Shown here in pieces: positions 23,501-35,035 of a DNA stretch of 64,000 nucleotides (its first letter is position 1; every line of letters begins with the position of its first letter). Made by a program: the position numbers and the translations under genes. The stretch spans positions 1-64,000 of the forward strand of contig MVBO01000031.1 in the NCBI GenBank assembly GCA_002261195.1. Reading direction: 5' to 3'. Below the pieces are notes generated by a model that worked only from the letters and a program-made list of their open reading frames with translations, was not told the origin of the DNA and ran no database searches. This DNA is from Bifiguratus adelaidae (Eukaryota; Mucoromycota; Endogonomycetes; Endogonales).

Positions 23501-24386
23501 TGATGCAGAAACCAAGATCTTCCAGATGTTTCATATGTGCTTTTACTTTATCTTGTGCATAACCATCCTGAAACCGCTAAACCAGGAAAGTAGGCATGAC
23601 AATCATAGAGAGCAATTAGCTCAGAGCAAGTTCTTCGATCCGGATAACGACTGAAAGCGGTAGCTTAAATCACGACTGTCGGGGACGTTGTTCGGATAGC
23701 TGATTTTGATCGGCGACTGGTTGCCGCAGCCAAGAATTCCATGTCAATAAGATGTGACGAGGCAATCTGTGGGTACAACACCGTCTGGTGAAAGGTGATT
23801 TATGGCCTTGAGTATCTACAAGTCACTCCGAGTCGGTGATGTTGGCATGAAAGGGAAAGCGGCTCCATCAACAGACTGGGTATCACGGTACTATCACGCC
23901 AGTTTGCGTTTCAAAAAAGTTGTTGCGGGAATAGAGATGCCAATACATTATCCTTGACAGCAACTGCGATAGATACAGAGAGGTAGGCCTGTGATATCAA
24001 AGAGGGCACATCTGGAAAGGGCAAAGTAAGCTTGTCACACGAGAGTCGATCGTGTTCGTCTCAGAAAGGTTCCTTAGACACATCCGAAGAACGAGACCGA
24101 ATGATCAGAACTCGGTAGAATTTTCAGCGCTCCATTTCCGGTTGAAGTCACTAAGGACATACTGAACTGTTTTTTCCTCACCATCTTGTTTTCATGGTTT
24201 TGCAAATGTTTCACAGCTCTGAATCATCCAGGACGGCTCATGTGATGGTCAAAGCGCGAAGGTCTTGAGTGGCCGCTCCTATAAGTGAAGCATGACCTGC
24301 GAGGCGCAATGAGTTATCTTAGCATGGTCGTCTGGAATAGGCGTACCTTCATGTTGTCAGGGCACGGGTGAGGGGAAATGGACAGA

Positions 24387-24948
24387 TTATGGTGCTTTTG
24401 TTGGCACACAGGTCGGATTTGCCCCATCCTGCTTCAAGGGCACCATGAAGAATCGCACGTTGTCACCGTCAATACGATCCAATCGCCTCAGAACCTCTCC
24501 CAGTGTCTTGACCTTGCCTCCCTCTCCTGCAACAGAGTACGAACTTGCTAGTCATTCTTCATCCGCTCTTGCTCCTCATCATGCCTATTTCGATAGGATT
24601 GCATGATCTTTTGGTTTGTTGGTGGCATGGTCCTTGCGGACTTGATTGTGGTGACTATCTTTTCTGTCTTGTCTCGCCACGGTTGCTCGACTCGGAGCTC
24701 TTCAGATGCCAACCACAGATCAAAGGTTTTTGCAGCTGCTTCCGATGTGGCTCCGAGGAGACCGTAACCGTAAATTGAGTCAAAGTGGGGACGACACAAT
24801 GCTGCTGATGATGATGCTTGTTAGCACCTGCTACGCAAAAGCAAGAAACTTACCGCGATAGTCAACTCTCGGTTCGCTTGGGTACTTTTCAGGATTCTCA
24901 AGGCATCGAGGATTTCAGCATGGGTTAAAAGCTCATGGTCGGAATACT
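24387..24948 (-). pseudogene. Unrecognised gene or pseudogene fragment
   Basis: Three coding-like blocks on the minus strand. The first reads YSDHELLTHAEILDALRILK and ends at a perfect GTAAGT donor (about 24,855). Its intron has a TGCTAAC branch-like site and a CATCATCAG acceptor. The second block reads CRPHFDSIYGYGLLGATSEA and ends at a TAG near 24,545. The third, after TTGCAG, reads GEGGKVKTLGEVLRRLDRID and stops at 24387-24389. No donor joins blocks two and three in frame, so either the gene ends at the second block or it is broken. No family was recognised. Confidence 0.35.
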
Positions 24949-26089
24949 AGTGATTCAAAATCACGGAAGAAAGAAAGAGGGACAGAGAACGGCGCTCGAC
25001 TTAAAATATTGGAGTTGCTGAGCATTCCCATATTTGGTGACTCGGTTGACAAAAGAGGATGATTTAAGCCCTGCCAATATCGGATATACATAACATGGAA
25101 GGAAATTGAATTGCCAAAGCAGGTAACCTCAACAATCTTGGGCTCAATTCTCAGAAGCGGTGAACTCAGTAATCTCAAAATAAGTCAAAATAACGGACCT
25201 GCTGATGTTTATGTACCATGTGAAGTCGTGGAAGGAAAACTTTAATGTATATGTCACTACCTACAAAAGAAATGAGTAAAATTAATGACTAATTGTTATA
25301 ATTTCCCACTCCGTCTTAGCGGCCAGAGAGTCCCATCTCATGCTACGAAGACAGGGTCGACGATAAAGACCGGAGCGCTAATTCCAAGCGTATCGCTTCC
25401 GAAGACGCCGTTGGGTGGCTGCAGTTCGCGCGATTACCGCTGTTATGGCCACCATATCCGCAATGAAGCACTCGCGTACTACTGGTAGAAGCGCGTCCAA
25501 CCAAATACCCCAACCCTATAAATTTACCTTGCGGGCAAAGAGACATTAAACGCTCGTTATTGTCCACTCTTGAAACCTCAATTCGGTCACAACGTTCAAC
25601 AAGCTCGGAGCCAAACATGAATGTTCCCTTCATCGCGAATAAGTTCAAAACCACCGACGCTTCGGTTTTCTCGGAGAATCGTAAGAACAATGGTAGGCAG
25701 GCACGTGAGCAGCCCAAGGGTTTATTGTTTTTGACCGGTAATAGAGGCTGCCTAAGGTACCAACGCAAACATTTCGGGGAGATCCGGCCAATATCAACGA
25801 GGAAGAGGGTATGTACGAGTAATTGAACTGCATATATGGCGAATTTAAGATTTCTCGTCATAATTCTGACCACAAGATGGGGTGAGCAGTGGTATTGCTG
25901 GCCATTGATGCGTTGAATCTTACCTATACTGCACCTTTTAGCACATATAACCAGTGATTCAACGGATGGACAACTAATCCAAATCTGGATCGGAACGGGC
26001 GTTCATTAGGTGACGGGTTGATTTTGAATTCGCAGGATTAGTATCGTCCTACGCAGTCCCCAGCCACTCACCGATAGTACCTTCCGACA

Positions 26090-26970
26090 TGCATCTTAAG
26101 CAGCATCTCCTAGGCAATCCTCGGACTGTCATTGGCGAATTGTGGCCATTTGAGGAATGGGATCGGCTGAAGTATATCTTCCGGAGGTGCCTTACTTAAT
26201 GAGAACCGACGCCTCAAGGAGGATTTGCGAGCACAAAAAGCCAAAAATGGGGCAGCTAGGCAAGAGAATATTCAATTAAGGAAGGAGCGCGACTCGCGCC
26301 ATATCAAGCTAATCTCGTAACCAAGCATAGCATGGTGGAAAGCGAGCTTAAGCACTACCGAGATGTACTTCCCACAATTGCTGAATATCTCATCCGCAAT
26401 AAACTACAAATGCAGAAAATTATGTCGGTATCGATTGCGTTGTATTCGAGCACTTGCAGCAAGGTATCCCGCCTCGACGCAGTGACCGTGTACGGCAATT
26501 GCTGTAAAGTGACATGCTCATCAGAAGAAATTGTCCGTATCGCCTGAAGGTGTGTAAGAAATAGCGAGACACTTGGTGTCTTTACCTCCCCTCGAATTCG
26601 ACCGCTATTCTCGGAAACCGATCAGTATCTTGGAATTTTCGCAAAGGAACATTCAATGGACGGACAAGTTGACGCAGGCAGAATCTAGAGAAGGATTGAA
26701 ATCACTGCGTACAATGACTTTGCGTGACGTCGAAAACTTGACAGCTGGTACTCGCTAGCTTCGACCACATCGATGTTGGTTGCAGGAGTAAAGAGGACTT
26801 GGTGGCTTATTTGGACAGAAAAATGCGCCCATCGTAAAATACGATGCAAAGCCAAAAGTGAAAAGGTTACCGGCGAATGGTCTGAACTCATTAGAACTCA
26901 TTATTGGTCTCAGCTTAAAATCGCAACACCTGCATGCATCAACTTTGGATCAATGGCGGATAGTAATTAA
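26090..26970 (+). pseudogene. Decayed coiled-coil protein gene
   Basis: Successive coding-like segments in changing frames. The first begins MHLKQHLLGNPRTVIGELWP, then comes a coiled coil (NENRRLKEDLRAQKAKNGAA) that ends in a stop. MVESELKHYRDVLPTIAEYL, FDRYSRKPISILEFSQRN and GEWSELIRTHYWSQLKIA follow. One gap looks like a genuine intron (GTACTCGC...GGTTGCAG at about 26,750-26,787), but other joins need frame changes without splice sites. The leucine-zipper-like start recalls bZIP proteins; no basic region is seen, so that name is not used. Confidence 0.4.
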
Positions 26971-27247
26971 CATGTAAAGTGCAAATCAAATCATAGCCGC
27001 TGAAATCATGTGCTTTCGATGACATCGTGCAGAAGCCGTAATAATTTCCTCAAAAGTACGGTACATGTATTGTTGCAACACAGAGGAGGATCATTGGATC
27101 TCTCCAAGCACAACCCGATGGCGCATCGTCACACCAAGGTCGCATTGTACAAAATATACACAATAGACATTGTATCAACCTATCTAAACATTTGATATCA
27201 GCCTGTACAACATGGACGACTTCATACAATACAAGTTCTTTTGCTCT

Positions 27248-28730
27248 TTAGATCAGCCCTTGCTGCGAAACATAATCAGGATATCGAACATTCAGTAAGG
27301 ATACAGTCTCTTCTACATGAAAGCATAATGATTGTATGGCACTGTCCCATTTGGTCATCTCCAGTCCAGCTCTGCCGGTGGCTGGCGGCTGCTGTACCGT
27401 TCTTGAGCCAGCCATCTGTTCGCCCAAGGTCTCGTCAGCCGCAGATACGTTGATGGCACCTGCGCCTCCGCTTTCAAAAAAGATCAGCTGATCAATCTGG
27501 TCGATGCTGCCAATCATTCGTCCTTCCGCGATCATGCTACTAGCTACTTGCTCGGCACTGTCAGACGATACGCCGAGTAGAGCACCGAGCTCATCAAAGG
27601 TGATGTTGTTGTAAATCTTGCTGCAACTCAACAAATTGTGTTCCTCGACAGCCCGATCCAGAACTGTGGTCACTCCATCCGCAAGCTTGGCGAGATGATG
27701 TTCCTGCAGATGAGATGCAAATTCAGAGACTTCGGAAGGCCGCAGGACACGATCCAAGTACATCTTTTCTAGCACCGGGAAACTGGATAGAGACTGTGTC
27801 CGTTCGTCCTTGTATAAGGTAGATAGCATGCGTGATCTTTGAGGTCCAGCACCTGCCAATACAGCGCATTGCACTGCACAGCCTCTGCGGAAGGGAAGTG
27901 TGAGCTCAAACATGAGTCACGCATCAAACATAATTCACGATACTTACAAGCAACGATTCCGCTCTTCGTTGTCGAGCTGAGGTACATAGCTGAGTTCGTG
28001 GTATTTAGAAGCAGCTTCCAGAAATCGCCGCTTAAAGTCGAGGACACGAGCTTGGCTAAGCTTGAAGGTTAACTGCGTCACCAAATCTTTACATTCGGGT
28101 ATCAGGAGTGCCGCGCGATTCAAGAACGTATCCGCATTAACATGGTCATCTTCCTCGAGGAAAAGGCGCACGATGCGAATGTAGATTTGAAGCTTGTAAT
28201 CGTCCGAAATGGTCCTGAAAGAGTGCGATCAGCATATACCTCGCAATTACGCACGCTAGCTGTGTTTTATGCTTACCTGTGACCCGAGTCCAGCGGTATT
28301 CCCTGTAGTGTCCTCGCTGCGGCGGAATAGTCTTCCTCCTCCTCATATACCGACGCAAGTTGTTCCCGCAGTTGTGACATCTATACCGACAGCGTGAGCC
28401 TGGTGCATGCGATGATATTGGACTCACCTGTTCCTCAAAACTGACGACCCGTGGCTGTATCTGCTCAATGGCATAAATCAGAACCTCCTTTTTGGCTTCT
28501 AAGTCAGTGCTCTTCTCCAATGCACCACAGACATCTTGCAATACTTGACGCGAAGCGACTCGACCCACCGATTCGTCCATAGCCGCATCGAGAAATGTCT
28601 TTAGGTCACCCACGCCAAACTCGGTGCCATTGCGAAGAACACATTCTGTAAGGATCTGACGATAGGCCAGAGGCTTCTCCTTTTGTGTCGTGACCTGCGA
28701 CACTTGTTGTAAGCGTGCCTGTAGGTCCAT
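27248..28730 (-). CDS. CSN4: COP9 signalosome subunit 4 (PCI domain)
   Basis: Four exons: 28428-28730, 28277-28380, 27948-28214 and 27248-27884, 436 aa. TPR-like helices fill the N-terminal two thirds ([24 protein letters not shown]-type [34 protein letters not shown]). The PCI/winged-helix part follows, with [58 protein letters not shown] and QLIFFESGG. This order and the [13 protein letters not shown] signature are those of CSN4, the scaffold subunit next to the CSN5-CSN6 pair. The complex removes Nedd8 from cullins. Length fits the family (about 400-440). All splice joins keep frame. Confidence 0.93.
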
Positions 28731-29207
28731 GAACAGTAACGAGAGAGCAATATAATATAGAAGAATGCAGTCACAGGATCCCGCAGTTGGATGTCATTTC
28801 ATAGATGGAAAGCATTAGTCCTGTAAGTTGATCAAGGCACTGATCGACTCAACGCGTAGTTTACTGGATGCTTGGACAGGATGGTTCATCTGCGGAAAGC
28901 GCCGACATAACCTCATCGATGAGTATCCATTTCCAACGCTGACTTCCTCGCCGAGCGTTTTTCGATCGGGCGGCTACACTCGTCGCAATCTACGGCTTTA
29001 TTTCCACCCACCCTCAATTCTGTGTACCACCTCGCCTGCCTTCCTGGCGCTCCTTCTTTGCGCGTTTCCAGCATCTTCCTTGCCCGATACAGACTTTATG
29101 CCCAAAGGGGCAGTAATTCCAAAAATGGATAGGTGACCGTCGCTTGCCGCGATATAAAGGAACGGCGACCGGATATGACCGCATCTCGTTTTCTTTTCCA
29201 CATCATC
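28731..29207. other. Divergent intergenic region CSN4 / aldo-keto reductase
   Basis: 477 bp. The right end contains a TATA-like box near 29151. An open frame at 28828-29136 crosses the region but has no recognisable protein character. Confidence 0.4.
29151..29160 (+). promoter_or_regulatory. TATA-like box of the aldo-keto reductase gene
   Basis: GATATAAAGG lies 48 bp before the start codon at 29208. The spacing is short but usable for a fungal promoter with a brief leader. Confidence 0.45.
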
Positions 29208-30464
29208 ATGTCTCTTGGTCGTACATTCAAACTTTACACTGGTGCTACCATTCCAGCCATTGGTCTCGGAACCTGTAAGTATATCATGATCAAGAGAGAC
29301 AAAGGGGCTCATCGTGAAAATCTCAGGGCTTTCGGAGCCTGGCAAAGTCCGCACTGCGGTTGAGGTTGCCATCAAGACCGGATACAAGCACATTGACTGG
29401 TAAGAATGGCTACTCGCGAGATTCTGGTTGTCTCACGCTGACTTGTCACTAGTGCCTATGTATACCGAAACGAGCAAGAAGTCGGCGAGGCCTTTGCCAA
29501 CTCCAAGTTCGATCGCAAGGAACTTTTCGTCACTTCCAAGGTAGCTTCTGTATACGCACCGATCGGAGTTCTCATGTCATTTTAGCTCTGGAACATTTAC
29601 CACCGCCCCGAGTATGTCCGCCCTGCTGTTGAGGCTTCTCTCAAGAACTTGAAGTTGGATTATCTCGATCTCTATCTTGTTCATTGGCCCGTGGCTTTTC
29701 CCGTAAGTGCTTGTAACAGCTGTATATGTTGAAGCGCACTCATCAACTACGACGATTGCAGCCGCCAACCGACAAGCCCAGCGAGATCCCACTCAACCCT
29801 ACCATGGAACAGCTGATCCCCAAAAAGTAGGTTCATTGCTACATCATTTGTTCAAGCCTGCTCAAACATAAGTTGCAGGGATGGCAAGGTTCAGATTGAT
29901 CAAGTCGACATTCTCCAGACATGGAAGTCCATGGAGGCCCTCGTAGACGCCGGCCTCGTCAAGCACATCGGTCTTTCCAACTTCAACATCCAAAAGATCC
30001 AACATGTTTTGGACCATTGCCGCATTCGACCGGCGGCTATCCAAGTCGAGTTGCACCCTGGTTTGCTTCAAGATGACTTGCTTGCCTTCTGTGCCAAGGA
30101 GAACATTCACGTTACCGCCTATTCTCCCTTGGGTAACAATGTTTATGGTGAAGAGCGTATCGTAGATATGCCAGAGGTAGGCAGGCCAGGGACCTTGAGA
30201 CACGTTACTCAACCATCATTACCCTAGGTTGCGCAAGTTGCCAAGAAGCTCAACAAGACCCCTGCTCAAGTCTGTATCTCCTGGGCGGCTCAACGTGGCA
30301 CCTCCGTCATTCCAAAGTCTGTCACACCATCCCGTATCGAAGAGAACTTTCAAGACTTTGAATTGTCCAAGGACGACTTCGATGCCGTTAGCTCTCTCGG
30401 TAGATTGGACAAGCGCTACAACGACCCTGGCAGACCCGATGAATGGAATGTCAGCATCTTTTAA
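29208..30464 (+). CDS. Aldo-keto reductase (xylose/glycerol-type)
   Basis: Multi-exon gene of about 315 aa; the first exon is 29208-29274. Splicing gives [20 protein letters not shown], then [20 protein letters not shown]. The catalytic tetrad of AKRs is complete: Asp and Tyr in DCAYVY, Lys in FVTSKLW, His in YLVHWPVAF. The NADPH-binding part shows [15 protein letters not shown] and the C-terminal [15 protein letters not shown]. Lys and Ser in IPKSV suggest NADPH preference. It is closest in style to fungal glycerol dehydrogenase, Gcy1 or xylose reductase-like members, but the substrate is not predictable. The start [12 protein letters not shown] is preferred over an in-frame ATG at 29175, since the family begins with the TG-IPAIG strand. 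Confidence 0.92.
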
Positions 30465-30874
30465 GAACATAGTAACCATAACAGAAGAGAAATGCTGCTT
30501 TTGAAAGGACACACGTTTGCATTTTTCATTCTGAGTAAAGACACGCGCGTGTTACACAGAGCGCGCAATTTGGAAGTGGCAAGGTTATATTTAAGGGCGA
30601 GGTCGCAGTGGTACGATGAACAGCATCTTTTCCCATCTCTCTTGTCACACCGAACACACACTTTTTGCTTGGACACAACACTCCTTCCATGCATCTATCA
30701 CTCTGAGCTATTCCATCACTCCCTCCTTATTGACCTCATTGTTTATATCACTGCCCTTATCGGAGGCTTTCACCACCCGTTCACTACAGCCTACACTCGT
30801 CTTGCACCCAGTGCTCTCTTTGCGTGTCACGATATCGTGCCAATCCATGTCGATACCCATAGACCTTTAACACC
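30465..30874. other. Intergenic, AKR to NIPA-type transporter
   Basis: 410 bp in tandem. An AT-rich TTATATTTAAGGG at about 30,595 could serve as a TATA element for the downstream gene. The remaining leader is C/T-rich. Confidence 0.4.
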
Positions 30875-32549
30875 ATGTCAACAAGCGCCGTCGACTTTGC
30901 CATCGGCTTTTTTGTATCGCTTGGCTCAAGCGTCATGAACGCTCTTGGCTTGAACCTGTTGAAACTAGATCATGTTCGAAATAGTGCCAAGACAGAAGCG
31001 GAGCAACGGAATGAATGTGGAAGGCCCTTATGGCATATTGGTTTGTACTTGTATATACTTTCCCAAGTAATTGGGAGTACAATTGCCCTCAGTGAGTTTT
31101 TGGTGTGCGGGTTGGGTACATAAGTGGCTCACGATGCTTTTGTGTAGATTACCTAAAGACACAATGGGTAGCGCCACTGGGTTCGATTGCCCTCATCTTC
31201 AATTTTGTGTTTGCAAGGATACTCGTGGGTACCCACATTACGCGAAGAGACGTGATTGGTACTTTAATAGTCATCTGTGCGGTGGTGTGGATTGTCGTGT
31301 TTGGAGGCATGAATGGCGGATCGGATCGTAGGTGTTTCGTGTGTTATCCAGGATGTTGAACTCACTGGTGCGCTCTAGCTGGGGACCAACTTGATCTCGC
31401 CACCTTGAAACAACTTTACCTAAATAGCGTGTTCATCATTTACTTTACGATACTCAATATCCTCATCTTCACTTTGTTTGTACTTGCGGTGTACGCCACC
31501 TGGATTGTGTCTGATGCAACCCAACGAAGGCAATCCAAGAGTCGGATTTTCCGTGATACACCTCCAAAGAAACTCAAAAAGGCCGTTGGCATCTTGACGG
31601 CCATTGTAGGTGGCATGTTTGCCAGTGAGACCTTGCTGTTGGCCAAGAGTGGGTAAGTGATCTACATGATGGCTTGATTGGCCCGTCCGTCAACAGAAAA
31701 GGGACGAGAAAGCTCACCCTCGGGATTAGCGTCGAGTTGTTTGTCAATTCGATATCATCGGGAGTCAGCCAGTTTACAGACGGCATCAGTTACTTTATCT
31801 TGGCCGCCCTAGTCCTTACGGCCATTTTACAAGTCTACTGCCTCAACATGGGTCTCAAATGGTACACTTCCGTGGTGGTGGTTCCCTTGTTTTATGGCAC
31901 CTATACGGCTCTCGGTCTCATCAATACCATGATATATCTCAACGAGCTGGGTTCGTACCCTGCATGGGCTCTATGTCTGGTGCTTGTGGGCATCATTGGC
32001 CTCATTTACGGTGTCAAACTGCTGAGCGCGGCCAAACCCGAACCGACGTCAACAACTCAGCCCGCCACCGCGGAGCCCGCCGATCAGGAGATGACAGATT
32101 TAGAGCGTACAACCGAAGAGCCAATGGACGCCGAATCATCCGTCGACACGGACGACAAGAAAGCAAGAGTCCATCGAGCGGGCGAGCCAGAAGACGAAGA
32201 TGAAGACCTTGTCTTCGTCCGACAAGAATCCACCGATAGCCTTCCCCCCATCCGACAACATCCCTCCAACCTCTCCATGACCTCAAATCCCTCACAAGGC
32301 TCTGCCGACGGATCCCGTAGTCGTCTCGCAGGTTCGAGTCTCTCCCTCACTTCCCTCCTCCGTCGTCCCCATAACCCCTCATGGCTCACCCGTCTCATGC
32401 CAAAATCCAAAAAGCAAGATTCAAGCAATGAGCCATCGACGGTTCTGAACGTCTCCCAACCGTCTATACCCTTAGACTATGGCATGGACCAAATGGAATT
32501 GGCTCACGTTCGCCATCGAAGTGCTCCCAGAGATTGGCCAATTAATTAG
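30875..32549 (+). CDS. NIPA-type (DUF803) magnesium transporter-like protein
   Basis: Four exons: 30875-31091, 31148-31327, 31379-31652 and 31697-32549, 507 aa. About nine hydrophobic segments fill residues 5-310, starting FAIGFFVSLGSSVMNALGLN. Characteristic DMT/NIPA stretches follow: LKTQWVAPLGSIALIFNFVF, ARILVGTHITRRDVIGT, LKWYTSVVVVPLFYGTYTAL and INTMIYLNEL. NIPA proteins move Mg2+ at plasma or endosomal membranes. The C-terminal ~200 residues are hydrophilic and Asp/Glu/Ser-rich (EPEDEDEDLVFVRQESTDSL), presumably a cytosolic tail. The tail is longer than in animal NIPAs but common in fungi. The transported ion is inferred from the family only. Confidence 0.85.
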
Positions 32550-33193
32550 AGTAGTTGAATTTGCAACCCGCATTGTTTACACCCTCTGCTGCCAATAAAC
32601 GCACCCTTGTCGCATCCCACCGTCTGGATATCCATGCAATCGATCCCCATGGCAGTCCATCACCACATACATATAATATATCTATATATATCGATTGTCC
32701 CAGACCATGTCCTTGTTCCTTCATCCAACCCATACCCTCAGTCACCCCATATACCCACATGTTTCGTCGAACACGCGTAGCACCACACCCAAAGTATACC
32801 CCCTACACCAACATCCAACCTGTCCCGTCGCCACCCAAGCCCGATTACATTGCCATTACCATTCATGGTGAATTGTCACGTGGCAACATTGGGGCAAAAT
32901 CCACGTGAAGGTTGAGCAGGCGTGCTATTATCATGTGCGTTGGGGTGCCAGTGTATCGGGTAGCCGTGTGTTGTAGTGTATGATTTCCCTTCATTGCCTA
33001 TCAGTTCAATCGATCTCCACACCTGCATTGCGCTCTCTCTCTCTCACTTTCAATTGTCTTTTTGGCCCGCACACCCAATTTTCAACTGAATTATTTTTGG
33101 CAGTTGGGGGGCCAGCGGCCTTTTTGTCCTCACATCACCTTCTTTCTTCTCCATATCACTCTTCTTCGTTGACTCTACATCGCTATATTTCCC
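32550..33193. other. Intergenic, about 0.64 kb
   Basis: Contains an AT dinucleotide-rich patch near 32,670-32,695 (ATATATATC) and CT-rich leader sequence before 33,194. No gene is supported. Confidence 0.4.
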
Positions 33194-34869
33194 ATGTCCT
33201 CTCCGTCATCGGTGGGGCAGGGGATAAGAGAGTTTTATAATGAACGAAGAGCTTCTCTCTTATCCACGACGCCTTCCTATAGTTCAGATTCTTGGCGATA
33301 TCTACGTCGACCGACACCTCCAACGCCACTCTATACCCATCCTTCATCACGGGAAACGCCCAAGTCACGCTCAGATGGAAAGAGTTCAACGGCGCGAGAG
33401 CGATCATCGCCGCATGTACCTCACGCGAAGCACGCGAAGCAAAAAAAGAGTGCGCGCACATCGCATGACCAGTCATCTGACGCAAAGCCGGCAGAGACCG
33501 AGGAGCGAGACGATATGCGATACCAGAAGGGGTATGAAGAAGGCATGTTTGATAGCAAGGGTGTAGGCGAGATTCCGGTCTACCGGAGTCCTCATCGCAT
33601 GTAAGTGATTCTTGGACGGTGGCACGAGGATTCTAGATTCCTGACGTTTTATCTTGTCCTAGACGAGTCACCTATTCACCCCTCACCTACATTATCTCCA
33701 TCTCCCTCATCTTTCTCTACGCTCACGCTTTGATTACGAATCCTCATCCAAATACCTTTGCCATCATCTTTCTCCTTCTCAATCTAAGCTTTCATTCACT
33801 CTGTCTCATTACGCATTGGTTCGAGTTAGTCAATATGGAGCGCAACGTCGTAGCATTCGGCACATGGGGTCTTTGGATTGGATGGTCAGTCGGTGTTACA
33901 GTATTTCCGACCAAGATGCCAAGTCCTTCACCTAATTACGTGACAACGTTGCTCTTTTGGGCCTTTATGGCCGAACGACGCAATGCTTGGGGTATCATGG
34001 CGTGGGAATGGCTCAATTCGCTCGAGGAACTCGACAATATATGGCGGGATCGTCGACGACGCGGAATCATTTGGGGAGAGCACGAAGCCGAGATTGAACG
34101 AGAGATGAGGGCCGAAGAAGAACGACAACGACGACGAGAAGAGGAAGCTCGTCGACGTGAAGCGGGAGATACGACAGACGCGGCGCAAACCGACATGGAT
34201 GATGATCACTTTGCTCAAAATTATTCCTTCTTTGGCACATTGAACGAAGATAAGTCTTTTCGCGCTCACACAAACACTGCCTCCTTTTCGCCTACCGCCT
34301 CCATCCCATCATCTTCTGCCAGCTCTACCGCCTCGTCTCCCGTCTCATCCACACCCACGACCCCACCGTCCTCCGGCACGAATACCCCGATGGAACTGAC
34401 CATTCAAAAGTTTGGCGTCATCCTTCGTCGTCACCGGAATCGCTTTGTCACCAGCCTGCTCACCTACCGCGTCTTTGCATATCGGATATGGTGCATGCTT
34501 GGAATCGGTTCGATCTGGGGAATTCTCTACGCTCTCTCGACCACCTTTGATCGCGTACGACAATTGACTTCCGCTTTAGAAGGCAATGGCCACCCTGATT
34601 TTGCCAGCATCCTCTCCACCACCTCGCTTCTCCTCAACCCTCCCAAACCAGGTGAAGATTGGCCGGATTATACCCTCATTACCGACTTTTTCCATCCGCT
34701 CCCCCTTCTCAAAATTTGGATGATGAATGTCGTTGCGGGCCGCTGGATGTTGATTTGGTATTCGTTCTGGACCTTTCAGTATCGCGCCGTCGTTTGGAAA
34801 CGTGAAGGACGGGAGGGTATTGTTGTATGGTTTGCCGATGATGGCGCATGGGGCACCGAACTCTATTAG
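33194..34869 (+). CDS. Unknown multi-pass membrane protein
   Basis: Two exons, 33194-33600 and 33663-34869, 537 aa. I do not recognise the family. The first ~130 residues are hydrophilic, Ser/Arg-rich and probably disordered. Membrane segments follow: TYIISISLIFLYAHAL, FAIIFLLLNLSFHSLCLITH, WGLWIGWSVGVTVF and YVTTLLFWAFMA. A highly charged helix (EAEIEREMRAEEERQRRREE) and a Ser/Thr/Pro linker come next. Two further segments are IWCMLGIGSIWGILYAL and IWMMNVVAGRWMLIWYSFW. Trp is frequent in the membrane parts. The splice joins SPHRI to RVTYSPLTYI in frame. It ends IVVWFADDGAWGTELY. It may be an ER or vacuolar membrane protein restricted to fungi. Confidence 0.78.
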
Positions 34870-35035
34870 GGCGTACAAAATCAGGCATAGACAATGATCC
34901 CCACTCCCCACTCCCTTTTCTTTTCTTGCTCATACATGTAGAATATATAATGTTTGTCATAGAATTGGGTTATCAACAACATCGACTTTTGACCATGCGC
35001 CTCAAATTTGCCTTGAAAATTTGCGAGTGTTCAGC
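34870..35035. other. Short intergenic region
   Basis: 166 bp in tandem between the unknown membrane protein and MPP6. The stretch 34,940-34,955 (AGAATATATAATG) is AT-rich and may serve the MPP6 promoter. Confidence 0.35.

Larger units (their letters stand above)
22226..27247. other. Five-kb gene-poor island with decayed coding sequence
   Basis: Flanked by compact genes, this stretch has no intact gene that I can name. It holds a TATA-like box at 22588-22595, a small secreted-type frame at 22713-22973, coding-like minus-strand pieces at 24387-24948, a plus-strand frame around 25560-25826 and a coiled-coil pseudogene at about 26090-26970. A short part of the last recurs in diverged form at 23250-23500. 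No terminal repeats or transposase motifs were found. Confidence 0.5.

Noticed and set aside
25343-25873. 176-codon minus-strand frame and the opposite 25560-25826 frame
   Set aside because: Two overlapping opposite frames in the decayed island, neither with a recognisable fold; kept only as part of the island description.
26180-26310. bZIP transcription factor
   Set aside because: There is a leucine-zipper-like coiled coil but no basic DNA-binding region before it and the frame is broken.
32325-32345. GGTTCGAGTC motif resembling a tRNA B-box
   Set aside because: Lies inside the coding tail of the NIPA-type gene with no cloverleaf.
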